The notes below the pieces were generated by a model. That model saw only the letters and a list, made by a program, of their open reading frames with translations, did not search any database and was not told the DNA's origin. This document shows positions 26,906-34,939 of a DNA stretch of 64,000 nucleotides, one piece after another. Each line of letters begins with the position of its first letter. Position 1 is the stretch's first letter. This stretch comes from Paenibacillus xylanexedens (lineage in GTDB: Bacteria; Bacillota; Bacilli; Paenibacillales; Paenibacillaceae): contig NZ_VEBF01000002.1 of NCBI RefSeq assembly GCF_007676705.1, positions 1,612,001 to 1,676,000 on the forward strand, given 5' to 3'. The translations under genes were made by a program, and so were the position numbers.

Positions 26906-28396
26906 TTAATGATATTCACATTTGAAATTTGTAAACTCAGCGGAAGCATCTTGCCCACTCGCGTACAAACCAATAAGTACGCCTGTAAAACCTCCTGCCA
27001 CCTCCGAGGAAAGGTATCTCGTCTGTGCCGTGCCCAGCAGAATCTCTTCACCATCTGCTTGAAGCAGGAAGCTGTAGCGTTCCTGATTTGAACGGATGAC
27101 TAGCGTTGCATGCTGTTTATTTCCCAGATCCACTTCATGTTCAATCGATTTGATATCACCGATATTCAGACGCTCGATCACCTTATAGTCGTTCTGCTCC
27201 TGACGAATTGCCACTTCATAATGATGATTCTCATCCATGTAGATCGTGATACCAGCTTCGCCGTTCGTTAGACTGACATCGACAGAGATTGTAGCATTAA
27301 AGTCTTTTTGACGTAACCCAATGAACGTCGGGGATGCCGGAACGTCCAGCGTCACTTCAGTTCCTCTTAGCGTAAGTTTGTCTGACTCAAGTTGATAATG
27401 CTCTGTATTCGGATGACGAAGATAACACCAGTCGAGGTTCCAATCGGTATTTTCAAACGTATAATTCTTCTTATCCTGCTGGATCACCGTGCCCGGGATA
27501 CGATTGGTCTCAAAACTCGTCAGCGTCGTGCCTTCATGCCCAGCTGTAAACCATCCGTCTTCACCAAACGTAATCGGAGTCAGGAACACCTCCCGGCCCA
27601 GATGATGGTACGTAGCCCATCTGCCAATCTGTCGGAATCCCAAGTGAAAGAGCCACCAGTTCCCCAGATCATCCTCAACCAAGTCACCATGACCCACACC
27701 CTGTAACTCATATCCACCCAGATTGCGGTTGGTTAGAACCGGATTGCGCGCATAGGCTTCGAACGGTCCCGAAGAAGAAGTTCCCCGAGCATACGTAACC
27801 ATGTGACCATACTCCGTGCCACCCTCAGCAGCAAGCAGGTAGTAGTATCCGTTTATTTTATACAGATGTGGGCTTTCCAGATATCGCCCACCTGTTCCGT
27901 TCCATATCGAACGACTCGGGGTCAGTTTGCGGCCAGTTTCAATCTCAAGCTCACACTGAACAATTCCGCCAACGCCTTCATCATCCACCCCGTTACTCAT
28001 AAACAAGGTCTTTCCATCTTCAAAATACAAATCCGGATCAATCCCGCCTTGATCCACATAGATAGGCTCAGACCATTCTCCGTAGATATCGTCCGTCCAG
28101 ACATAGAAATTCTGATGTGTCGTATCATTCGTTGTCACCATATAAAAACGTCCGTCATTGTGCCTGATAGTGGGGGCAAATACGCCACCGGAACTGTTCA
28201 CGGTTTCCAAATCAATCTGACTTTTACGAGTGAGGCAATGACCAATCTGCTTCCAATTCAGCAGATCCTTGCTTTCAAAGAGCGGTACGCCGGGAAAGTA
28301 TTGAAAAGAACTGCACACCATATAGTACGTATCATTGACTTTGATTACACTAGGGTCTGGATAGAAACCTTTAACAACAGGATTATTGTATTTCAC
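26906..28396 (-). CDS. GH43 beta-xylosidase / alpha-L-arabinofuranosidase
   Basis: The 496-aa enzyme has a five-bladed GH43 propeller (1-310) and a C-terminal beta-sandwich (330-495). Catalytic residues are visible: base Asp14 in YPDPS, the pKa-modulating Asp in GGIDPDLYF and acid Glu in YLESPHLYK. No signal peptide, so it acts on xylo- or arabino-oligosaccharides inside the cell. It would complete the GH10 xylanase product breakdown. Its gene is divergent from an ArsR-type regulator with a carbohydrate-binding-like C-terminal domain. Xylosidase versus arabinofuranosidase cannot be separated by eye. Confidence 0.93.
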   Translation of the reverse strand: MKYNNPVVKGFYPDPSVIKVNDTYYMVCSSFQYFPGVPLFESKDLLNWKQIGHCLTRKSQIDLETVNSSGGVFAPTIRHNDGRFYMVTTNDTTHQNFYVWTDDIYGEWSEPIYVDQGGIDPDLYFEDGKTLFMSNGVDDEGVGGIVQCELEIETGRKLTPSRSIWNGTGGRYLESPHLYKINGYYYLLAAEGGTEYGHMVTYARGTSSSGPFEAYARNPVLTNRNLGGYELQGVGHGDLVEDDLGNWWLFHLGFRQIGRWATYHHLGREVFLTPITFGEDGWFTAGHEGTTLTSFETNRIPGTVIQQDKKNYTFENTDWNLDWCYLRHPNTEHYQLESDKLTLRGTEVTLDVPASPTFIGLRQKDFNATISVDVSLTNGEAGITIYMDENHHYEVAIRQEQNDYKVIERLNIGDIKSIEHEVDLGNKQHATLVIRSNQERYSFLLQADGEEILLGTAQTRYLSSEVAGGFTGVLIGLYASGQDASAEFTNFKCEYH

Positions 28397-28573
28397 TATA
28401 CTCCACCTCTTATGCTAAAATTCATAAATATAAGAATCCAACTTCGTAGCAACTAAAAAAATTAAACACCATTGGATATAAACTTGCAATGAATCTGGAT
28501 TGTATCTTGGATCTAATTTTATTAAATTAATATATATATGATTTTAGAAGAGTGAAGGTAGGGAGTTGTACAG
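28397..28573. promoter_or_regulatory. Divergent promoter region of GH43 and its regulator
   Basis: AT-rich spacer. On the plus strand TTGGAT (about 28508) and TATATA (about 28532) may form the regulator promoter. The AT-rich stretch TTTTATTAAATTAATATATATAT is partly palindromic and could hold the operator, which is only inferred. Confidence 0.35.
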
Positions 28574-29476
28574 ATGATCAAAGCAAATGGAGAACCTCAG
28601 TTCCTTCCTTTATATGAGGCGCTGGCAAGCGAAGTCAGATGGAGAATCATGGATATGATTGCAGATCGCGAAAAGAATGTGAAGGATATTGCAGCAAAGC
28701 TAGAGCTTAGCCCCTCCATTGTCACGATGCATATTCGCAAACTGGAGGATGCGGGTCTAATTGGGAGCAGACGAGTTCGGATCAACGGAGGAACACACAA
28801 ATTATGTTACCTCAAGCAAAATCACATTGAGATCGAGCTGCCATCCGCAAGCCAAACTTCACGAACCAAAGAGCAGACGATAGCCGTCGGACACTACACT
28901 GCTTTTGATATTCACCCAACCTGTGGGCTAGGAACTCTTGAGAAGGAAATCGGCGTATGGGACGATCCCCGTTACTTCCTTGATCCCGAACGTGTACACG
29001 CTGCTATCTTGTGGTTTGGGAAGGGCTATGTTGAATATAAAACACCAAATTTTGTCCTTCCTGACCAGACAACCGATGCTATTGAAATTTCGATGGAACT
29101 GGCGTCTGAAGCTCCGGGATTGAGAGATCATTGGCCTTCCGATATTCGTTTCACCTTCAATGGGGTTTCTCTCGGAACGTGGACAAGCCCTGCCGACTTT
29201 GGAAGAGCAGCGCGCGGCAAATATACACCAGAATGGTGGCATCGCAATGTGAATCAGTATGGATTATTGAAGACCATCCGTATTGATGCGTCCGGTACGT
29301 ATATGGATGGTGAGCGGATGTCGGACATCACACTCGCGGATATTAAGCTTAGCGAGCCGTTCTGGACGCTACGTTTCACAGTTGACGAGGAAAGCCCCAA
29401 CGTTGGGGGATTAACGATCTATGGTGCCGGTTTCGGTAACCATGATCAGGATATTGTCATCCGTGTGTTAGGTTAA
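28574..29476 (+). CDS. ArsR-type regulator with large C-terminal effector domain
   Basis: The 300-aa protein has an N-terminal winged helix (residues 10-80: RWRIMDMIADREKNVKDIAAKLELSPSIVTMHIRKLEDAGLI) followed by a 210-residue beta-rich domain with several Trp and aromatic residues and the sequence FTFNGVSLGTWTSPADFG. Standard ArsR repressors are about 100 aa, so the extra domain is probably the sensor. Placed divergently from GH43, it likely responds to xylose or arabinose oligosaccharides. GTAGGGAG precedes the ATG. Confidence 0.85.
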   Translation: MIKANGEPQFLPLYEALASEVRWRIMDMIADREKNVKDIAAKLELSPSIVTMHIRKLEDAGLIGSRRVRINGGTHKLCYLKQNHIEIELPSASQTSRTKEQTIAVGHYTAFDIHPTCGLGTLEKEIGVWDDPRYFLDPERVHAAILWFGKGYVEYKTPNFVLPDQTTDAIEISMELASEAPGLRDHWPSDIRFTFNGVSLGTWTSPADFGRAARGKYTPEWWHRNVNQYGLLKTIRIDASGTYMDGERMSDITLADIKLSEPFWTLRFTVDEESPNVGGLTIYGAGFGNHDQDIVIRVLG

Positions 29477-29569
29477 TTTTTAGTTACAATAGGATATAAC
29501 TCTCATACTAGAGAGGCGAAAATCCAGAGCTAGCCTATACAACAAAATGTAGCACATACTTTTATCACC

Positions 29570-29607
29570 GACCAACTAGACACCTCAATACGGCTGTCTA
29601 GTTGGTC
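29570..29607. repeat. Perfect 13-bp hairpin without T-tract
   Basis: GACCAACTAGACA (29570-29582) and TGTCTAGTTGGTC (29595-29607) pair exactly across a 12-nt loop. Neither side has a T-run, so it is not a typical terminator. It lies between the convergent ArsR-type and GDPD genes. Confidence 0.6.
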
Positions 29608-29646
29608 ACTATGGAACCAATCGCTGTACTATCTCGGCTAGATTCT

Positions 29647-31323
29647 CTAGTTAGACTTAATTTCGTCGTAAAATAGATTAAATTCCTCCAACGTATTTAT
29701 TAGAAAAAGCTTTGGAGCAATCTCTTCAAGGGTTTGTTTGCTATATCCTTCGAATATTTTTCCTATATTTGAAGACTTCTCAAATCTTTTTTCAATGTAT
29801 AGTAGCAACATATCTCTGATAGCCCTTGCCTCGGATTGATATCTCGTAATTTCAGTCGTTATATCTGTGAAGGATAAGATGTCTGTGTAAAAACCATTAA
29901 CGTTCATATTGACGTATTTTTTAACCTGCTCCAGATCGTTAATTGTATGCAGTACAACTTCCACACCGAGTGATTTTAATTTTAACCCAAAATCAGAACT
30001 GTATCGCTCTGGATATGTAGTCACTACACCAATGGATTTGTCTTGAACAAATTGAATCACCTGTTCATCAGTAGAGTTCGTTGCATATAGTGTGTATATA
30101 TAACTTGAAAATGGGAATAACTCCTCCAGAATTGAATACATTTCTTCCGAGTAGATCTGCGGCACGATGCGCATAAGTAAATCATAACCATAAGGTTCAA
30201 CTGCTGTTATGATTCTCTTGAATTGAGCCTTTATAATGTCAGCTTCCAGATATTTAGTATCCGTTACGATATATAAATCGGGATAATTAGCCATCAGCTC
30301 GTAGATATCTGTAATTGTAAGTGGTGTATACCTATTTAAAACTCTAAGTTCCTTAAATTGCTCCAGAGAAAGAGGCTCATCTTCTTCTATTTCTTCGGGG
30401 CGTTTCTGCTGTAAGTGATCATACAGATATTCTTGCCAACTGTGCCTAGCAACCATTTCGCCATCAGAGGTTAACTCAAAATCGATTTCAAAAATACGAT
30501 GCCCTTTGACCCTGTAATTCCATTCAATCGCTTCTCTACAGTTCGTATAATTAACACCCTGAAACATACCAGCAGCATGACTAACTACACTAAACTGGAC
30601 GTCATCACCTATTAAGGAAGAAGGTGTAGCCTTGAATAAACTTCCTTGAATATAAATTGTAGAGAAAGTGTCAAAATTAGTTGTGTTTACCTGATGGGAT
30701 TCTGTCCAACTTACAATGTTCATCCCTCGGGAATTTAGACTTCTCTCAACACCACTCAGTATTACGCTACTATAATTCCCCGAAGTGGCTCCGCTACTTT
30801 TTATGAGTAAATGATTACCGTCTAAATATCCTTCCCAACTTAATTCTTTAACTGAACAATCTTGATGTATCACTTCATAACTATTTTCATCTGTTTTGCG
30901 TGCCAGCCAAATATAACTATAACGGAGTTTACTTCTATCCAACATTGTAATACCGAGATTCTTGACTGCTCCCAAGATGTCATCCTTGATTTGTTGACTT
31001 CCATCATCTTTAATGGAGATCACAACATAAGATCCTACTTCCATTTCCACAAGATACTGATCCAGCGATTCCCCCTGTGCAAGTTCCACAGTATAATTAT
31101 ATCTACTAAATTGAGGAATATAGATGCTCGGATGAAAATATACTATTCTTCGATTTAATTCTAAGTTCAGCTTAGTAAAGTCTCCAATTCGTACCTTGTT
31201 TTCTCGATAAAAATTACTGCAATAAGCAGCATAAGCCAAGCCAATCTGACTTTTAGGAAAACTAGAAAGCGGAATGTAAATTGCTCCACGATCCAATAGT
31301 GTGAGATCTAGTTCGGCATTCAC
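29647..31323 (-). CDS. ILEI/FAM3-like domain fused to a glycerophosphodiesterase (GDPD)
   Basis: This 558-aa protein joins two domains. Residues about 55-232 contain an ILEI/FAM3-like module with KDDGS (106-109 region), RYSY, SSGATSGNYSSV and LNSRGMNIV. Residues 246-485 match GDPD: HAAG (His249), FEIDFELTSDGEMVARHS (Glu279, Asp281, His294) and the late IND...GFYTD block. A short helical tail follows. GDPD enzymes cleave glycerol-phosphate diesters. There is no signal peptide or membrane segment, so a cytoplasmic or peripheral location is expected. Start GTG at 31323 lies 7 nt after GGAGG and overlaps the stop of the gene before it. Last gene of the surface operon. Confidence 0.85.
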   Translation of the reverse strand: MNAELDLTLLDRGAIYIPLSSFPKSQIGLAYAAYCSNFYRENKVRIGDFTKLNLELNRRIVYFHPSIYIPQFSRYNYTVELAQGESLDQYLVEMEVGSYVVISIKDDGSQQIKDDILGAVKNLGITMLDRSKLRYSYIWLARKTDENSYEVIHQDCSVKELSWEGYLDGNHLLIKSSGATSGNYSSVILSGVERSLNSRGMNIVSWTESHQVNTTNFDTFSTIYIQGSLFKATPSSLIGDDVQFSVVSHAAGMFQGVNYTNCREAIEWNYRVKGHRIFEIDFELTSDGEMVARHSWQEYLYDHLQQKRPEEIEEDEPLSLEQFKELRVLNRYTPLTITDIYELMANYPDLYIVTDTKYLEADIIKAQFKRIITAVEPYGYDLLMRIVPQIYSEEMYSILEELFPFSSYIYTLYATNSTDEQVIQFVQDKSIGVVTTYPERYSSDFGLKLKSLGVEVVLHTINDLEQVKKYVNMNVNGFYTDILSFTDITTEITRYQSEARAIRDMLLLYIEKRFEKSSNIGKIFEGYSKQTLEEIAPKLFLINTLEEFNLFYDEIKSN

Positions 31324-32249
31324 ATTTGTTCCTCCTCAGGATATGCACAATATATTGTATTATCTTCAAAAATACTCACAAACGTATCCACTCTGTGGAC
31401 ACTTTTCACTTTTGATTCCATTAAATCATACAGCACAATATTCATGCCTCGTAAATTAGGAGAATATTCTTCTCCTCCTATTTTCACACTCGAAATATTG
31501 CCACTGTTATAGCCTGCGCTCTTCATTTCCAGATGAATGGGCATGACAAAATCATTAATTTTATAACCCGATTTAATCTCCTTAGATAACGCTTTGTCAG
31601 AAACGTCTTCATACAGGCTAATATACTCTCGTTGCCCCTTTTTCCAAATTACATTCATGTAACTTGAACGCAAATATTCACGAGTCAACTTCTGCACACC
31701 ATAATCTGCAAGTTTCTCTTGCCATTTATGATTTAGTGCTTGAGAACCATCATCCTTCACAGAAAGAAAAATTAATGTAAATGGATTGACTTCATTTAAT
31801 AAATCCGCAAAACTTTTCCCTTGTACAACTTTGATATTGTATCCTTTGTTCCATAATAATGGCATGAGGAGCGGATCATCAAAATGTACTACAGGTCGTT
31901 CTACTTGAAAATCAAGATTTCGTTCCTTAACCAAAGTTACAGCTTTACTTCTATAAAAGTCCTTGAATTTATTGTACTCCTCCGATGCTCGATACCACTG
32001 TGGGTTATAGACAATCTTAATAGGCGTCTCCAGATCATTTTCCAATAATTTGTACCACTCCGAAAAAATAACAGAATTGGATTGCTCAGGTTTGTCTTGC
32101 ACAATGAACGACTTTACCACTTCTACTTCTTCTTCCTCTGACTGTATCTTAATATGCCCTTGTTCTCTCTTTAGTGAAAAAGAAGAAAGTATGGAAATCC
32201 ACAAGAGAGCAAGTGTTGTTGCAGCTATATTTAAACTAAGCACAAACAC
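31320..32249 (-). CDS. Membrane-anchored ILEI/FAM3-like domain protein
   Basis: The 309-aa protein has one N-terminal membrane segment (residues 4-24), a charged linker, and an ILEI/FAM3-like domain at about 118-302 with FLSVKDDGS, YLRSSYMNVIWKKG, KSAGYNSGNISSV and NLRGMNIVLYD. In eukaryotes this domain is found in FAM3 cytokines and the POMGNT1 stem, where it binds carbohydrate. Here it should lie outside the membrane. Start GTG at 32249 follows GGGGGG; only 5 nt separate it from the LtaS-ILEI gene, and its stop overlaps the next start, so the three are translationally coupled. Confidence 0.8.
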   Translation of the reverse strand: MFVLSLNIAATTLALLWISILSSFSLKREQGHIKIQSEEEEVEVVKSFIVQDKPEQSNSVIFSEWYKLLENDLETPIKIVYNPQWYRASEEYNKFKDFYRSKAVTLVKERNLDFQVERPVVHFDDPLLMPLLWNKGYNIKVVQGKSFADLLNEVNPFTLIFLSVKDDGSQALNHKWQEKLADYGVQKLTREYLRSSYMNVIWKKGQREYISLYEDVSDKALSKEIKSGYKINDFVMPIHLEMKSAGYNSGNISSVKIGGEEYSPNLRGMNIVLYDLMESKVKSVHRVDTFVSIFEDNTIYCAYPEEEQM

Positions 32250-32254
32250 AGTAC

Positions 32255-34924
32255 TTACCCCCCATTTATAGCATCACTTTTTACAGCTTTATACATTCCA
32301 TTATTGACAATTGTACTAATATACGTATCTGTCCAAGCCGATTGCAATACCTTTGATGTCTTCATATCGACGACAACAATATTAAGCCCACGATGATTTA
32401 AACTATGGGAAGAATCATTAATATTGATCTCAGAGTGATTCCCGACAAGTGCACCCATGCTCATCGCACTGAGTTTAAACGGAATGTACACTCCATTAAA
32501 GAACTGGTTTTTGTCCAAGTGAAGTTCGATCGGCTCAGTTGAAACCATTTCATAAAATGAAGCAAATCCCTTATTTTTATAAATTAAATTAATATAACTA
32601 CAGCGGTAATTAGATCCTGCCTTCAGTTGGCTAAATCCATACGTTTGAATTATATTATAGTATAAATCGTCAATCTTGCTTGACGCATCGTCCTTGGCAG
32701 TAACTACAATACATACATCATCTGGCAAACGATTCAGGAAATTTTCTAGTGAGTCAGCTATCGCATCAGAAACAAGATAGCCTCTATCACGAATACCATC
32801 GATATATTGTGGATCTTCAAAATAAATCATTTGTTGATTCATATCAAAATCAATTAAAGAATAAAATTGGATATTCCGGTTCGTCTGCAAACAATAGAAT
32901 CTCTGAAGATTTTCTAAAATCAAAGGATTATTAAGTGTCTGTTTCCTATACACCTCTTCAAAACTCTTCCCTATTGGTATGATGATAGCATCATGTTCAG
33001 CAACAGAAATGAGTTCTTCCAACTTTGGATTAATATTTATTAGTTCGGGGTAGTTATTTGCTTTCTCTTCTCTACTATTGATAAGATGATTACCTGTAAT
33101 TAAATACTCCGATTTAGTAATTTGTTGCTTGCTGTAATTAAAACGGTGCTTGTTTTCTCCAGATATGGGTAGTATAATCCTGTTTTTTTCGCGATCGAAA
33201 AAAGTACTCTCGCTATAATTCCCCGTCACAGAGGCATAACAAAACATATCATTGGACACAAATGAACCTGATGGATACTGCGTTAGAGGTACAGTTCTAT
33301 TCGGAGAGGATGTAAATAAACTTTCCCCCATCGCATAAGAAACACCTGGAATACCCATTAAATGCAGTAAAGTTTCACTTATATCTAATGTACTGCCAAC
33401 ATGAGACGAGGAGAAATGAACAGCCTGTTCCCCATCAGCCGCAGCCAAAATAAATGGAATTTTTGCTACTCTCTGCTGATTAATGGATTTGAGAATATTG
33501 GCTTGTTCAAGACCTAAAGTATCGAACAACTTCGGCAGATTCTCCAGTGTGACTCCTTCATGATCTCCGTAGAATGCAAGAACCGTGTTTTGGTGCAAAC
33601 CTTCTTCTACCAATTGGTTATAAAAGTACTCCAGTGCACGGTCAGTATAGTTAGCACTTTGATAATACCCAGACATAAAGTCAGTCTGTTCCTTCTCTAA
33701 GTCCAGCCCCCAGTGCTTCTGTTCCAATTCAAATGGAAAGTGCGATGTCAGGGTTATCATAAATGAGAAAAACGGCTCTTTCATATTTTTAATTTTTTTA
33801 ATAGCTTGCTCGAAGAAGGATCGATCTGACATCCAGTTGGAAGCCCGCTCGGAGGAATTGAAATCTTCCTCTGCATAGAAGGAATCGAATCCGTGAGACT
33901 TCATCATGATTCTCCGATTATAGAAATCACCTTTAAACCCGTGAAATGCTGCGGTCTCATAATTATTCTCTTTGAAAATATGTGCTAAACCACGAAAATG
34001 CTTATCAAAATGTTTAAAATTGATAATTTCATTCTTTAATGGATACAGCGAATGTAATGCCGCAAACTCTGCATCGACAGTATGTCCCATAGCGAACTGG
34101 CTATAAATTTCTGTAAATTCAATATTTTCACGAGCCATACGATTAAGAAACGGCGTCACCTCTTGACCGTTAACTTTGTGTCCAATTAGAAATTGTTGGA
34201 ATGACTCTAATTGAATAAGAATCACATTCTTACCCTTCCATTTCTCGAAAAACTCATCGTTTGGTCTACTCTTTTTGTCAGACTCTTCTCTTTCTTTATT
34301 GTCACTCAGTTCTTCCTCAAGTCGTTCAAATAGTTCTTTATTTTGTTTTTTTCTCAACAGATCACTCATATATATAAAATAATAAGAAATGAAAATTCCA
34401 AATAAATAAGGGTTGGCACTGCCTGCTTTGATCGCATTATACTTTATGCATGTGACGAGGATTAGTGAAACCAACACCAAATTTAGTAGTATACTAGCCA
34501 TCGCTACATTAGGCTCCTCTACTTTAACAAGCAGGATACCTGCAGAAGTGAACATGTAAATGAATAAAAGAATTAAATCAGCAGGTCTAACTAGTCCCTT
34601 AAGCGCCTGCATTAACATATCTCCGCCTGCGGCAGTAGTCTTCTTCTTCGAGAAAAATTCTTTGATCTGTACCCAAGGTACCAAATATCCGAAAAATCGA
34701 ATATGAATTAAACTGATATAATAAAGTAAACTAAAAAATGTAATCATCATAACAAGAAACACCGTATTTAGATGATATAGCTTTTCAGATAAAAGCCCTA
34801 CCAACAGGCTCATAAGTAGTATATGAGCCATAGGTAGAGTTTTGCCACCAAACGCTTTATTTATCGCTATGTTCCATGAAAAGTGCCAAATCAATACAAA
34901 AACAGAAATGATCAAAGAGGACAT
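32255..34924 (-). CDS. LtaS-like sulfatase-fold enzyme fused to an ILEI/FAM3-like domain
   Basis: The 889-aa protein has about five membrane segments in the first 190 residues, then an LtaS-type sulfatase-fold domain (about 230-545): metal Glu in LIQLESF, nucleophile Thr (about 282) in GHTVDAEF, TLTSHFPF, and YGDHEG (Asp454, His455). LtaS enzymes move glycerol phosphate from phosphatidylglycerol to a polymer outside the cell. A 150-residue linker leads to an ILEI/FAM3-like domain (about 700-882: TAKDDAS, YRCSYINLIYKNKG, LNHRGLNIVVVD). Canonical LtaS is about 600-650 aa without this addition. Start at 34924 is 6 nt behind AAAGGGA; the first ATG abuts that site. Confidence 0.85.
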   Translation of the reverse strand: MSSLIISVFVLIWHFSWNIAINKAFGGKTLPMAHILLMSLLVGLLSEKLYHLNTVFLVMMITFFSLLYYISLIHIRFFGYLVPWVQIKEFFSKKKTTAAGGDMLMQALKGLVRPADLILLFIYMFTSAGILLVKVEEPNVAMASILLNLVLVSLILVTCIKYNAIKAGSANPYLFGIFISYYFIYMSDLLRKKQNKELFERLEEELSDNKEREESDKKSRPNDEFFEKWKGKNVILIQLESFQQFLIGHKVNGQEVTPFLNRMARENIEFTEIYSQFAMGHTVDAEFAALHSLYPLKNEIINFKHFDKHFRGLAHIFKENNYETAAFHGFKGDFYNRRIMMKSHGFDSFYAEEDFNSSERASNWMSDRSFFEQAIKKIKNMKEPFFSFMITLTSHFPFELEQKHWGLDLEKEQTDFMSGYYQSANYTDRALEYFYNQLVEEGLHQNTVLAFYGDHEGVTLENLPKLFDTLGLEQANILKSINQQRVAKIPFILAAADGEQAVHFSSSHVGSTLDISETLLHLMGIPGVSYAMGESLFTSSPNRTVPLTQYPSGSFVSNDMFCYASVTGNYSESTFFDREKNRIILPISGENKHRFNYSKQQITKSEYLITGNHLINSREEKANNYPELININPKLEELISVAEHDAIIIPIGKSFEEVYRKQTLNNPLILENLQRFYCLQTNRNIQFYSLIDFDMNQQMIYFEDPQYIDGIRDRGYLVSDAIADSLENFLNRLPDDVCIVVTAKDDASSKIDDLYYNIIQTYGFSQLKAGSNYRCSYINLIYKNKGFASFYEMVSTEPIELHLDKNQFFNGVYIPFKLSAMSMGALVGNHSEININDSSHSLNHRGLNIVVVDMKTSKVLQSAWTDTYISTIVNNGMYKAVKSDAINGG

Positions 34925-34939
34925 ATGCATTCCCTTTCT

